Positions 44,746-54,100 of a stretch of DNA of 64,000 bases are shown here, piece after piece (within the stretch, counting starts at the first letter, position 1; each line of letters starts with the position of its first letter). The DNA is from Paracidovorax valerianellae (GTDB lineage: Bacteria > Pseudomonadota > Gammaproteobacteria > Burkholderiales > Burkholderiaceae_C): NCBI RefSeq assembly GCF_900102625.1, contig NZ_FMZC01000006.1, positions 1 to 64,000 on the forward strand, in the 5' to 3' direction. A program made the translations under genes and the position numbers. The notes beneath the pieces are model-generated. The model was not told where the DNA came from. It did not search any database and saw only the letters and a program-made list of their open reading frames with translations.

Positions 44746-47370
44746 TCAGAGGCGTTCAGCCACCCACGCTTGCACCGAAGCGAGCGCCACAGGCAGCGCC
44801 GCCGCATTGGTGCCGCCGGCCATGGCCATGTCGGCCTTGCCGCCGCCCTTGCCGCCGACCTGCTGGGCCACGAAGTTGACCAGCTCGCCGGCCTTGACCT
44901 TGCCTACGCTGTCCGCAGTGACGCCTGCGGCCAATTGCACCTTGTCGCCATCTGCGGCGGCCAGCACGATCACGGCGGACTTGAGCTTGTCCTTGAGCTT
45001 GTCCATGGTGTCGCGCAGCGTCTTGGCGTCCGCGCCCGGCAGCTGGGCCGCGAGCAGCTTCACGCCCTTGATGTCCACGGCCTGGGACAGCATTTCGTCG
45101 CCCTGCGCGGATGCGAGCTTGCCCTTGAGGGCCGCCACTTCACGCTCCAGCACCTTCACCTGGTCCAGCGCCTGGCCGATGCGGCCGGTCAGCTCGGTCA
45201 CCGGCGCCTTGAGCACGCTGGCCGCGCGGGTGACGGTGTCTTCCAGTTGCTGCAGGTAGGCCAGCGCATTGCTGCCGGTCACGGCTTCAATGCGGCGCAC
45301 CCCCGCCGCCACGCCGCCTTCGGCCACGACCTTGAACAGGCCGATGTCGCCGGTGCGCGCCACGTGCGTGCCGCCGCACAGTTCGCGACTGGAGCCGATG
45401 TCCAGCACCCGCACGTTTTCGCCGTACTTTTCGCCGAACAGCATCATGGCGCCGGTCTTCTGGGCCGATTCGATGTCCATCACCTTCGCACCGGTCGCGG
45501 TGTTGGCGAGGATCTCTTCGTTCACGCGGCGCTCGATCTCGCGGATCTGCGCATCGGTCACCGGGGCGCCATGCGCGAAGTCGAAACGCGTGCGCTCTGC
45601 GTTCACCAGCGAGCCCTTTTGCTGCACATGGCTGCCCAGCACTTCGCGCAGGGCCTTGTGCATCAGGTGAGTGACCGAATGGTTGCGCATGGTGGCGGCG
45701 CGCAGGGCCGTGTCCACTTCGGCCGTGACGGTATCGCCCACGTTCAGCGTACCGGCGTCCAGACGGCCGTGGTGGCCGTACACGTCGGCCCGGATCTTGA
45801 GCGTGTCGTCCACCGCGAAGCGGGCCGAGCCGCTGCTGATCAGGCCCTGATCGCCCACCTGGCCGCCGCTTTCGGCATAGAAAGGCGTGGTGTCCAGCAC
45901 CACGACGCCTTCTTGCCCCGTGCGCAGGGCTGCGGCGCTCACGCCGTCCACATAGATGGCGGTGATCTTGGCGCTTTCCGCCAGTTGCTCATAGCCGGTG
46001 AAGCGGTTCACATCGCCCGTGTAGTCGAGCGCCCGGTCCATCTTGAACTTGCCCGCCGCGCGGGCCTGGGCTTTCTGCTTGTCCATGGCGGCGGCGAAGC
46101 CCGCCTCATCGACGGTCACACCGCGCTCTCGGCACACGTCGGCCGAGAGGTCGAGCGGAAAGCCGTAGGTGTCGTGCAGCTTGAAGGCCACGTCGCCGGG
46201 CAGCACGGTGGCACCGCCGGACAGGGAGGCATCCAGAATTTCCATGCCGTTGGCCAGCGTCTCGAAGAAGCGCTCTTCCTCGGCTTTCAGCACTTCGGTG
46301 ATGCGCTGTTCCTGCTCGCGCAGCTTGGGATAGGCGTCGCCCATCTGCTCCGCCAGGTCCTTGACCAGCTTGTGGAAGAACGGCGTCTTCTGGCCCAGCT
46401 TGTAGCCGTGGCGGATGGCGCGGCGCACGATGCGGCGCTCGACATAGCCGCGGCCTTCGTTGCTCGGCAGCACGCCATCGACGATCAGGAACGAGGTCGC
46501 GCGGATGTGGTCGGCGATCACCTTGAGCGACGGGTTGTTCAGGTCGGCCGTGTGCGTCTCGCGGCCAGCGGCCTTGATGAGGGCATCGAACAGATCGATC
46601 TGGTAGTTGCTGTGCACGTGCTGCAGGATGGCGGCCAGCCGCTCCAGGCCCATGCCGGTGTCCACGCACGGTGCAGGCAGCGGCTTGACGGAGCCGTCCT
46701 CGGCCATGTCGAACTGCATGAACACGTTGTTCCAGATTTCGATGAACCGGTCGCCGTCCTCGTCCGGGCTGCCGGGCGGGCCGCCCGGGATTTCAGGACC
46801 GTGGTCGTAGAAGATTTCGCTGCAGGGGCCGCAGGGGCCGGTATCGGCCATCATCCAGAAGTTGTCGGACTTGTAGCGGCCACCCTTGTTGTCGCCGATG
46901 CGGATCACGCGCTCGGGCGGCAGGCCGATTTCCTTGGTCCAGATGTCGTAGGCCTCGTCGTCCTCTTCATAGACGGTGGCCAACAGGCGGTCTGCGGGCA
47001 GCTTGTAGACCTCGGTGAGCAGTTCCCAGGCCCACTTCAGCGATTCGCGCTTGAAGTAGTCGCCGAAGCTCCAGTTGCCCAGCATTTCGAAGAACGTGTG
47101 GTGGCGTGCGGTGTAGCCCACGTTTTCCAGGTCGTTGTGCTTGCCGCCGGCCCGCAGGCAGGCCTGGACGGAGGTGGCGCGCTGGTAGGGCCGCTTGTCG
47201 GTGCCCAGGAACACGTCCTTGAACTGCACCATGCCCGAGTTCGTGAACATCAGCGTCGGGTCGTTGCCCGGCACGAGCGGGCTCGACGGAACGACGGTGT
47301 GGCCCTTCGATGCAAAGAAGTCGAGGAAGGTCTTGCGAATGTCTGCGACGCTGGAAGTGGGCTGGCTCAT
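44746..47370 (-). CDS. alaS: Alanyl-tRNA synthetase
   Basis: A full-length class II synthetase (874 residues). The catalytic domain begins [18 protein letters not shown] with motif 2/3 segments ([35 protein letters not shown]). The editing domain carries zinc ligands HLMHKAL and [13 protein letters not shown], and the C-terminal C-Ala domain ends [16 protein letters not shown]. The ATG at 47370 is 16 codons inside the longest frame and fits the usual N-terminus. There is no recA/recX neighbour, unlike enterobacteria. Confidence 0.97.
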   Translation of the reverse strand: MSQPTSSVADIRKTFLDFFASKGHTVVPSSPLVPGNDPTLMFTNSGMVQFKDVFLGTDKRPYQRATSVQACLRAGGKHNDLENVGYTARHHTFFEMLGNWSFGDYFKRESLKWAWELLTEVYKLPADRLLATVYEEDDEAYDIWTKEIGLPPERVIRIGDNKGGRYKSDNFWMMADTGPCGPCSEIFYDHGPEIPGGPPGSPDEDGDRFIEIWNNVFMQFDMAEDGSVKPLPAPCVDTGMGLERLAAILQHVHSNYQIDLFDALIKAAGRETHTADLNNPSLKVIADHIRATSFLIVDGVLPSNEGRGYVERRIVRRAIRHGYKLGQKTPFFHKLVKDLAEQMGDAYPKLREQEQRITEVLKAEEERFFETLANGMEILDASLSGGATVLPGDVAFKLHDTYGFPLDLSADVCRERGVTVDEAGFAAAMDKQKAQARAAGKFKMDRALDYTGDVNRFTGYEQLAESAKITAIYVDGVSAAALRTGQEGVVVLDTTPFYAESGGQVGDQGLISSGSARFAVDDTLKIRADVYGHHGRLDAGTLNVGDTVTAEVDTALRAATMRNHSVTHLMHKALREVLGSHVQQKGSLVNAERTRFDFAHGAPVTDAQIREIERRVNEEILANTATGAKVMDIESAQKTGAMMLFGEKYGENVRVLDIGSSRELCGGTHVARTGDIGLFKVVAEGGVAAGVRRIEAVTGSNALAYLQQLEDTVTRAASVLKAPVTELTGRIGQALDQVKVLEREVAALKGKLASAQGDEMLSQAVDIKGVKLLAAQLPGADAKTLRDTMDKLKDKLKSAVIVLAAADGDKVQLAAGVTADSVGKVKAGELVNFVAQQVGGKGGGKADMAMAGGTNAAALPVALASVQAWVAERL

Positions 47371-47603
47371 CTTGGGATCTGGTGGGGTGCCGAGGTGCCT
47401 CAACGCAAGTGAACGCACGTGAAGGCACGTGTGGGCCGGCGAGGCTGGGGACGTCGATTATAGGTTTCGGGGCATGCCGGGGCGCGGCGTGCGCCATTGG
47501 ACGGCCCGGCGTCTCCACCGGGGCCGCGCTGCCCGCCCGGCACAGCGCGGTGGCATCTGCCCCTCAACCCGCGAAGTGAGGCCGGCAGGCCCCCACAAGG
47601 CCG

Positions 47604-48710
47604 TCAGGCGCCCTGGCGATTGGTGTAACTGGCGTTGCCGAGGCCCGTGCCCACGGTGAGCACGGCCCAGTGCTTCACGTCGGTGGTGAAAGGCAACTCC
47701 GACAGCCCCTGGACCACCGCATCGTTGTGCAGGCAGACCTGCGTGCGGCCCTGGCCGATGTAGGGCAGGCGCTCGCACAGGTCGCGCGGCAGGTGAAAGC
47801 GGATGCTCTCCCAGTTGCCCGGCAGGTTCTGCGTGCCGCCCGCCAGCGAGCCGTCTTCGCAGACCAGGCCCGGGCAGGCCACGCCCACGTAGGGTGCGAG
47901 GCGGATGTTCTTCTTCTCGGCATAACCGAGCAGGTCTTCCAGCATTTCCGCGATGCCCTCGACCAGTTCGTCGCGCTTCGGGGCGTCGTCGGCATGGCCC
48001 CATTTCTCGCGGATCACCACCTCGGCCTTGGACATGTCTGGGGCGCTGTGCAGGTGGGTTTGCACGATGCCGCAGCGCACGTTGGTGCCGCCGATGTCCA
48101 CTGCCAGGATCGCGTCGTAGCTTTGCAGCAGCGCGGGCGGCGCCAGATGCACCCAGCCGATCAAACCACCCTCGTCCGCATGGTGGTGCAGCGTGCGCAG
48201 TTCGATGGATGTCTTTTCTTTCTTGAGGATTTCGGCCGCGCGGGCAATGGCGCGTTCGCCGACCTCGCTCTGGTGGAAGCCCCCGCCGATGATCACGCGC
48301 TTCACGCCGCGCCAGGTCTTGTGCTTGAGAAAGCACTGCACCACGTGGGCCAGTTGCAGCGCGTAGTCTTCCGAGGCGGCCTCGATGGCGCGGGCGGCAG
48401 AGCCGTCTTTTTCCAGCAGTTCGTCCAGCCGCTGCTTGCTGATTTCGCGCGTGGGCTTGGTGCCCAAAGGGTCCTTGCCCGCCATTTCGGTGAAGAGCTT
48501 GCGCCATGCATCGAGCATTTCGCGAAATGCGGTGCGGCTGGCGTTGTCGCCGACGAAACCGTCGCCATCGCGCAGTTCCAGGCTGTAGCCGTCGATGGTG
48601 ACGGACGCCAGCTCCAGATCGCCATGCGGCCCCAGCACGCACAGCTCGCGCTGCGCCTTTTCTTCCTTCTCACTCACGGCCACGTCGGCGGCTTTGTCTT
48701 TGGATGCCAT
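47604..48710 (-). CDS. ROK-family sugar kinase-like protein
   Basis: A 368-residue protein. The ROK/actin-like ATPase core starts near residue 200 with phosphate motif LAVDIGGTNVRCGIV and has PYVGVACPGLVCEDG and the adenosine-region GTGLGNASYTN near the end. About 190 residues before it (LELASVTIDGYSLELRDGDG and onward) match nothing I can name, so the kinase carries a large extra N-terminal domain. The ROK zinc motif (CxCGxxGC) is not seen, which argues against a classical NagC or glucokinase role. Confidence 0.75.
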   Translation of the reverse strand: MASKDKAADVAVSEKEEKAQRELCVLGPHGDLELASVTIDGYSLELRDGDGFVGDNASRTAFREMLDAWRKLFTEMAGKDPLGTKPTREISKQRLDELLEKDGSAARAIEAASEDYALQLAHVVQCFLKHKTWRGVKRVIIGGGFHQSEVGERAIARAAEILKKEKTSIELRTLHHHADEGGLIGWVHLAPPALLQSYDAILAVDIGGTNVRCGIVQTHLHSAPDMSKAEVVIREKWGHADDAPKRDELVEGIAEMLEDLLGYAEKKNIRLAPYVGVACPGLVCEDGSLAGGTQNLPGNWESIRFHLPRDLCERLPYIGQGRTQVCLHNDAVVQGLSELPFTTDVKHWAVLTVGTGLGNASYTNRQGA

Positions 48711-48866
48711 GGGCTCCCTGGTCCTGGTTCGGGCCCGCGGCGCGGGCGACCCAGCGATGGTGGCTCGACCGCAGGCGCGACTCCGTCAGCCAAGACGCTC
48801 TCTGGTGTCGGACGGCGCCGCAACGCACCGGTGGCGCTTACCCCGACTCATCGCCACCCTTTCCAG

Positions 48867-48932
48867 TTTGCTATCAATTTAATAGTCCTCTCCCTAGTGA
48901 ACATTGCGCTGGCGGCCGAAAAGGCTTGAAAA
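48867..48932. repeat. Dispersed repeat copy 4
   Basis: GCTATCAATTTAATAG head, spacer with CTCCCTAGTGA, then CATTGCGCTGGCGGCC and an AAAAGGCTTGAAAA tail. It lies upstream of the kinase gene, just before the YeeE/YedE gene ends. Between 48711 and 48933 I see no gene. Confidence 0.7.
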
Positions 48933-48933
48933 C

Positions 48934-50160
48934 TCAGCGAACGGCACGGGCAACCCGCCAAGCCTGCAACCTGACCCCCGCCCATACCGCCACAAACACC
49001 GCCGCTCCGAACACCCAGCCCGACAACGCCCCGGCCATGCCGCCGGACAGCAGCGTGCCGATGGTGCACCCGAGCCCGGTCATCGCCCCCCATCCCAGCA
49101 GCACGCCCCCGCCCAGCCCACGCGCCGCGTCGCGCGCTGTGGGCCAGCGCGGTGCGAACTGCCGGCTGGCCAGCGCCGCGACGAAGGCACCGGCCACCAA
49201 CCCGGCGATCAGCATCGCGTTCGGCGTGAGCCAGGCCGCCTGCACGGCAGTGGCACAGCCCGCCAGACCGTCCAGCCCATCGAGCCGATCGGGAATCCAT
49301 CCCTGACCCTGCGCGAGGGAGCGCGCCGCGCTTCCCAACGTGGCCGTCACGCCCAGCGGGCGCATCCGCACGATCACGAAGGCGCCGATGAGCCCCACGG
49401 CCAGCCCGCCCGTCCAGTAAGGCCAGCGGCCGGTCCACAGTCGCCGCCATGCCTCGCGCAGGGTCGGAACACCTGGCGGTTTGGCGGCGGCATCGTTCCG
49501 CTGGCCAGCGTCTGCGCGTTCGTGGCTTTCGGCGGTCTCGCGCGCGAAGCCGCGCCAGAGCCACGCGGCGATGGCAGCGAGCACGACCAGTTGCAGCGCC
49601 AGCGCACCGCCATAGCCCAGGTGCGCGGGCAGCCACACGACCGGCGCGCCGGCCACACTGGCGCTGTAGAGCGGGTTCCAGGTGTGAAAGCCCAGAACGA
49701 ATCCCAGCGCCGACCCCAGCAGCGCAAACGGCGCTACTGGCGAGCCCTCCGCCAGGCGGTACCAGTGCGCGCTGATGCAAGAGCCCGACACCGCCATCCC
49801 GGCGCCGAAGGCCAGGCCTGCCGCCACCAGCGCGCCACTCACCGGGCCGATGTGCATGTCCGCAGGCAACTGGCCCGCGACGGGCACCGGCATCCAGCTG
49901 CCCAGCACCACCGTGTAGCCCACGCTGCCAACGGCCAATGCGAGCAGCAGCGCCAGCAGGCCGCGCGGATTGCCACCGGCGAACCAGTCGCGGGCGTGGC
50001 AGTAGAAGCAAAAGCGCGAGCGCTGCAGCACCCCGCCGAGCACGCCGCCCACCACCAGCGCAAAACCCAGCGTGCGCCCGCCCGGCTGGGCATGCAGCGC
50101 ATACGCGCCAGCGCCCAACGCGGCCAGCAGCAGCCATGAAACGATTCCTGCAACAGGCAT
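48934..50160 (-). CDS. YeeE/YedE-family sulfur compound transporter
   Basis: A 408-residue membrane protein with two repeats of the YeeE/YedE domain. The conserved cysteines are in AVSGSCISAHWYRLAEGS and MTGLGCTIGTLLSGG, the residues that relay thiosulfate in TsuA. A cysteine pair FCFYCHARDW lies in the first helix region. It probably imports thiosulfate or sulfane sulfur. A terminator separates it from the upstream rhodanese gene. Confidence 0.88.
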   Translation of the reverse strand: MPVAGIVSWLLLAALGAGAYALHAQPGGRTLGFALVVGGVLGGVLQRSRFCFYCHARDWFAGGNPRGLLALLLALAVGSVGYTVVLGSWMPVPVAGQLPADMHIGPVSGALVAAGLAFGAGMAVSGSCISAHWYRLAEGSPVAPFALLGSALGFVLGFHTWNPLYSASVAGAPVVWLPAHLGYGGALALQLVVLAAIAAWLWRGFARETAESHERADAGQRNDAAAKPPGVPTLREAWRRLWTGRWPYWTGGLAVGLIGAFVIVRMRPLGVTATLGSAARSLAQGQGWIPDRLDGLDGLAGCATAVQAAWLTPNAMLIAGLVAGAFVAALASRQFAPRWPTARDAARGLGGGVLLGWGAMTGLGCTIGTLLSGGMAGALSGWVFGAAVFVAVWAGVRLQAWRVARAVR

Positions 50161-50197
50161 GGGTCGGCACCTTTCTGGCGTTAGAACATTCCGGACA

Positions 50198-50226
50198 AAA
50201 AAAAGCCCGCACGCGGCGGGCTTGAA
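50198..50226 (-). terminator. Rho-independent terminator of the rhodanese gene
   Basis: On the minus strand the stem AGCCCGC / GCGGGCT is followed by eight T residues. It lies between the rhodanese and YeeE/YedE genes, which argues for separate transcripts. Confidence 0.85.
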
Positions 50227-50268
50227 AAGAGACCCCCTACTGACAAACTGGCTCGCGTCGGCCCCGCC

Positions 50269-51186
50269 CTACTTGGCGGCCCACAAGGTGCCGGCCGGAT
50301 TGGTGATGGGCACGCCCACGGCATTGCCGTATTCGGTCCACGACCCGTCGTAATTGCGCACCTCGTATCCCAAAATCTTGCTCAGCGCGAACCAGGTGTG
50401 GCTGGATCGCTCGCCGATGCGGCAGTACGTGATGACCGGCTTGCTGCCGTCGATGCCTGCGGCGGCATAGAGCTTTTTCAGTTCTTCGGCCGGCTTGAAG
50501 GTGCCGTCTTCCCGCACGGCCTGCCCCCATGGCACGTTGGCCGCGCCCGGAATGTGGCCGGCGCGCACCGACAGTTCTGGCACGCCTGCCGGCGCGAAAA
50601 CCTTGCCGCTGTATTCGTCCGCCGAGCGGATGTCCACCAGACGCGCATCGCTGCGCCCTTCCGCCACGGCCAGCGCATCGGTCAAGCGGGCGCGCAGATG
50701 CGTGTTGACCGTGCCGACCCGGTAGGCGGTGGCGACCGGCTCGGGCACGCGGTTGTTCAGGGGCCGGTTTTCGGCCTCCCATTTCTTGCGGCCGCCGTCC
50801 AGCAGCTTCACATCCTTGACGCCATAGATGTCGAACACCCACGCGCCCCAAGCGGCGAACCAGTTGCTGGTGTCCCCGTAGAGCACCACCGTAGTGTCCG
50901 GCGCCACGCCAGCCTTGGACAGCAGCGCTTCGAAAGCCTCCTTGCCCACGATGTCGCGGCGCACCTTGTCGTTCAGGTCCGAGTGCCACGAGAAGTTGAC
51001 CGCACCCGGCACGTGGCTGCGCTCGTACAGCCCGGGATTCACGCTGACCTCGATCACGCGGACCTTGGCGTTGTCCAGGTTCTGCGCCAGCCAGTCGGTG
51101 GACACGAGCGGGCCCTGCGGCACCGGCGTCGCGGCAAAGGCCGTGCCGCACAGCGCGACGGCGGCACCGAGCGCCAGGGCATACAA
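50269..51186 (-). CDS. Exported two-domain rhodanese (thiosulfate/3-mercaptopyruvate sulfurtransferase)
   Basis: About 305 residues: signal peptide (YALALGAAVALCGTAFA), an inactive N-terminal rhodanese domain, and an active C-terminal one with catalytic loop VITYCRIGERSSHTWF, the CRIGER type of thiosulfate sulfurtransferases. The start is problematic: no in-frame ATG or GTG lies near the signal peptide. A TTG at 51186 is used here. An ATG 16 bases upstream, out of frame, would read MARRLYALALG if one T in the run at about 51185 were absent, so a frameshift or base error is possible. Confidence 0.85.
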   Translation of the reverse strand: MYALALGAAVALCGTAFAATPVPQGPLVSTDWLAQNLDNAKVRVIEVSVNPGLYERSHVPGAVNFSWHSDLNDKVRRDIVGKEAFEALLSKAGVAPDTTVVLYGDTSNWFAAWGAWVFDIYGVKDVKLLDGGRKKWEAENRPLNNRVPEPVATAYRVGTVNTHLRARLTDALAVAEGRSDARLVDIRSADEYSGKVFAPAGVPELSVRAGHIPGAANVPWGQAVREDGTFKPAEELKKLYAAAGIDGSKPVITYCRIGERSSHTWFALSKILGYEVRNYDGSWTEYGNAVGVPITNPAGTLWAAK

Positions 51187-51417
51187 GCCGTCGCGCCATG
51201 TGGGAAGGTGGCGTTGAAATCGCAGTGCTGCAGTGATCCCTCGTCCTTTCGCTGGTTGCCCGCCTCGGTATGCGGTGGGCTTGGGAGTGAATCTATCGGG
51301 CGCCGCGGCCCTTCCCAAGCGACAAGAACGCGTTTGGTTATGCGCAAAACGGCACGGCACACCGCACCACAGCCGGTACGGCGTGCCCAGCCATTCGCCG
51401 CCGCTATGCTCGGCGGC

Positions 51418-51843
51418 ATGACGAATGCCCCGTTGCCCGACGCCTGCGCCGCCCCCGCCCCCGCCACTTCGCCAGCGCACTGCTCCGCGGGCTCGGCCTC
51501 GGGTCGGCCGCCGGTTTGGCGCCGGGCCGCGGCCTGGGCGGTGGGCGCATGGCTGGCGTGCAGCGCGGCAGCAGGCCACGCTGCGGAAGAAATCCATTTG
51601 GGAAAAGAGCACGGCTGCATGGCCTGCCACGGCATGGTGCGCAAGCAGGTGGGCCCGGGCTTCGCTCAGATCGCCGAGCGCTACCGCAACGACCCCGAAG
51701 CACCAGAAAGACTGGCCGGCAAGATCCGCAACGGCAGCGTGGGCACGTGGGGCCGGGTGATCATGCCGCGCCAAAGCCGCATCACCGAGCCGCAGGCACG
51801 CGCCCTGGCGCAGTGGGTGCTTTCGCAGCCCTCTCCGCCCTGA
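51418..51843 (+). CDS. Monohaem class I cytochrome c
   Basis: About 141 residues from the ATG at 51418 (51340 and 51406 are alternatives). A Pro/Ala/Ser-rich N-terminus and a hydrophobic export segment (AAAWAVGAWLACSAAAGHA) precede a c-type haem site CMACH. The distal methionine is in WGRVIMPRQS. It is a small periplasmic electron carrier, divergent from the exported rhodanese gene, so it may accept electrons from sulfur oxidation. The partner enzyme is not visible. Confidence 0.85.
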   Translation: MTNAPLPDACAAPAPATSPAHCSAGSASGRPPVWRRAAAWAVGAWLACSAAAGHAAEEIHLGKEHGCMACHGMVRKQVGPGFAQIAERYRNDPEAPERLAGKIRNGSVGTWGRVIMPRQSRITEPQARALAQWVLSQPSPP

Positions 51844-51882
51844 GGCGGCACGGCGCCGGCCACCCGGCGGCGGCCTCTTTTC

Positions 51883-52809
51883 TTACGCGGCCTTCATGGC
51901 GGCTTCCACCACGTCACGCGTGAGGGTCGGCACGAAGCTTTCGATGAAACGGTAGGCATAGCCCCGCATCCAGCTGCCGCGCCGCAGGCCCAGGCGGGTG
52001 AGGTTGACCTCGAACAGGTGGCGAGCGTCCAGCATGCGCAGGTGCCTGTCGCGGTCGGGGTCCACCGCGATCGAGGCGACGATGCCCACGCCCATGCCCA
52101 GTTCCACATAGGTCTTGATCACATCGGCGTCCATGGCGGTCAGCACCACGTCGGGCTTCAGCCCTTCGCGGGCGAAGGCCTCGTCGATGTGCGCGCGGCC
52201 GGTGTAGCCCAGCTCGTAGGTCACGATGGGAAAGCGGGCGAGCTGCTGCAGCGTCACCGGTTCCGTCTGCCCCAACAACGGGTGCTCCGGCGGCACCACG
52301 ATGCTGTGCGACCACCGATAGCACGGGAGCGTGACCAGGCTGTCGTAGCCGGCCAGCGCCTCGGTCGCCACGCCGATGTCGGCCTCGCCGGACAAGAGCA
52401 TTTCGGCCACCTGGCGGGGCGAGCCCTGGTGCAGGTGGAGCGACACCTGCGGATACAGCGCCCTAAAGTCGCGCACCACCTGGGGCAGCGCGTAGCGCGC
52501 CTGCGAATGCGTGGCGGCCACGGACAGGCGCCCTTCTTCGCTGGCGCTGAAATCCAGGCCCGCACGCTTGAGGTTTTCGGACTCCAGCAGCAGCCGTTCG
52601 ACGATGGGCAGCAACGTGGCGCCGGGCGGCGTAAGGCCGGTGAGGCGCTTGCCGGCCCGCACGAAAATTTCCAGGCCTAGCTCTTCTTCGAGTTCGCGGA
52701 TCTGGCGGCTCACGCCGGGCTGCGAGGTGTAGAGCATGGCTGCCACCTCGGTCAGGTTGAAGCCGCATCGTACGGCCTCCCGCACCGAGCGCAATTGCTG
52801 AAAGTTCAT
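51883..52809 (-). CDS. cysB: CysB-family LysR regulator of sulfur assimilation
   Basis: A 308-residue LysR protein starting MNFQQLRSVREAVRCGFNLT, the characteristic CysB/Cbl start, with HTH NLTEVAAMLYTSQPGVSRQ and effector-domain motifs SLHLHQGSPRQVAEMLLSGEADIG and VTLQQLARFPIVTYELGYTGR. CysB-type proteins sense acetylserine and sulfate and control cysteine and sulfonate genes. Here it is a natural candidate to control the ssu operon at 59-64 kb and the nearby sulfur genes. Confidence 0.92.
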   Translation of the reverse strand: MNFQQLRSVREAVRCGFNLTEVAAMLYTSQPGVSRQIRELEEELGLEIFVRAGKRLTGLTPPGATLLPIVERLLLESENLKRAGLDFSASEEGRLSVAATHSQARYALPQVVRDFRALYPQVSLHLHQGSPRQVAEMLLSGEADIGVATEALAGYDSLVTLPCYRWSHSIVVPPEHPLLGQTEPVTLQQLARFPIVTYELGYTGRAHIDEAFAREGLKPDVVLTAMDADVIKTYVELGMGVGIVASIAVDPDRDRHLRMLDARHLFEVNLTRLGLRRGSWMRGYAYRFIESFVPTLTRDVVEAAMKAA

Positions 52810-52946
52810 GCGCCCCACCCTGCTCGCAGCGCTGTGGTGGAGGGAAGGCCGCAGAAAGAATCGAAAGCGAAGGCGATGGCAATGAAGAGCGGTCGGGTCA
52901 CGGAACACACCTGTCTGGAGGGAAGCTGCCGTGATCTTAGAAACCG

Positions 52947-52966
52947 TTCTTTAAAACCAGAAAGAA
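52947..52966. promoter_or_regulatory. AT-rich inverted repeat upstream of cysB
   Basis: TTCTTT (52947-52952) and AAAGAA (52961-52966) flank an 8-base spacer, in an AT-rich stretch 140 bases before the cysB start. CysB-type sites are AT-rich and cysB genes are often autoregulated, so it is a candidate site. The rest of 52810-53029 shows no gene. Confidence 0.35.
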
Positions 52967-53029
52967 TATATTTCCATGACTTAAAGCTGAAACTATATAA
53001 GCCGCGTTTACGGGGGTTTACCGACGGAC

Positions 53030-54100
53030 TCATGCGTTCACCGGGCGCCGCAGCAAGGCCATCACGAAGACAGCGCCGATCCCTGCGGTAACGATGCCCA
53101 CCGGCAGTTCCTGCGAACCCAGCAGCGTGCGCGCCGCCAGGTCGCTCGCCAGCAGCAACGCCCCGCCGAGCACGGCCGCCACCGGCAGGAAAGCGGCATG
53201 CAGCGGGCCAGCCAACCGCCGGGCCAAGTGCGGCACCATCAGCCCAACGAAGCCGATCACGCCCGCCAACGCCACGCAGCAGGCCGTGGCCACGGCGGCC
53301 ACCACGAACGCGCGGGTGCGCAGTTTTTCTGGAGCGATGCCCAGGCTGTGGGCCGTGTCGTCGCCCGCCAGCAAGGCGTCCAGCGCGCGGTGGCTGCGCC
53401 ACACGAAAACGGCCGGCACGAGCAGGCCCAGGGCCGCCAGCCAAAGGTTGTCCCAGCGGGCCAGGCCCAGCCCGCCGAGGGACCAGAACACCACCGCATG
53501 GGCCGCACGCTGGTCCCCCGCGAAGACCAGCCCATGGGTCAGCGCGCCGAACAGGAACGACACCGCCAGCCCCGCCAGCACGGTTTGCGCCGGCCCCTGC
53601 CCGCCCGCGCGGCGCACCAGCACTAGCACCGCTGCAGCCGCGACCGCAGCGCCCGAGAACGTGGCGGCCGGCAAGGTCCAGGCGCCCAGCCAGTCGCCGG
53701 TCAAGGTGATGACGGCCACGGCCCCGGTGGAAGCGCCGGACGACAGCCCGAACAGAAACGGATCGGCCAGGTCATTGCGCGTGGTGCTCTGCAGCAGTCC
53801 GCCCACCAGGGCCAGCGCGGCGCCGACAAGCAGCGCCAGCAGCACGCGCGGCAACCGCAGGTCGAGCACGATCGCGTTGACCATGCTGCTCGAACCCGCG
53901 CTGCCCGCGTCGGCAGCCCATGGCGCAGCCAACGCGGCAGCGGCTTCGCGCCACGACACGGGCGCGCTGCCCGCTGTGAGCGAGAGCATGACGAGCAACG
54001 CCATCCCCAGCACCAGCGCCATCGGAAGAAGCCGGCGCAAGCCGTGGCGCCGCGAAGCGACTGCCGCTGTGGCGCCTTCGGTCGCTGACTGATTCTTCAC
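53030..54100 (-). CDS. FecCD/BtuC-type ABC transporter permease
   Basis: A 356-residue inner-membrane permease with about ten helices. FecCD signatures include LRLPRVLLALLVGAALALVGG, TRNDLADPFLFGLSSGAS, WSLGGLGLARWDNL and GFVGLMVPHLARRLAG, which contacts the ATPase. The start is GTG at 54100, overlapping the stop of the binding-protein gene (GTGA). It is the last gene of the operon receptor-ATPase-binding protein-permease and imports an iron chelate or cobalamin. Confidence 0.92.
   Translation of the reverse strand: MKNQSATEGATAAVASRRHGLRRLLPMALVLGMALLVMLSLTAGSAPVSWREAAAALAAPWAADAGSAGSSSMVNAIVLDLRLPRVLLALLVGAALALVGGLLQSTTRNDLADPFLFGLSSGASTGAVAVITLTGDWLGAWTLPAATFSGAAVAAAAVLVLVRRAGGQGPAQTVLAGLAVSFLFGALTHGLVFAGDQRAAHAVVFWSLGGLGLARWDNLWLAALGLLVPAVFVWRSHRALDALLAGDDTAHSLGIAPEKLRTRAFVVAAVATACCVALAGVIGFVGLMVPHLARRLAGPLHAAFLPVAAVLGGALLLASDLAARTLLGSQELPVGIVTAGIGAVFVMALLRRPVNA

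Noticed and set aside
44770-47412. Open frame of 880 codons on the plus strand across alaS
   Set aside because: It is the antisense shadow of alaS. It is rich in His, Gln, Ala and Val with no domain, while the minus strand encodes all alanyl-tRNA synthetase motifs.
50237-51199. Minus-strand frame beginning MARRL over the rhodanese gene
   Set aside because: Only its first residues look sensible. The rhodanese domains and catalytic CRIGER loop are in the frame ending at 50269.
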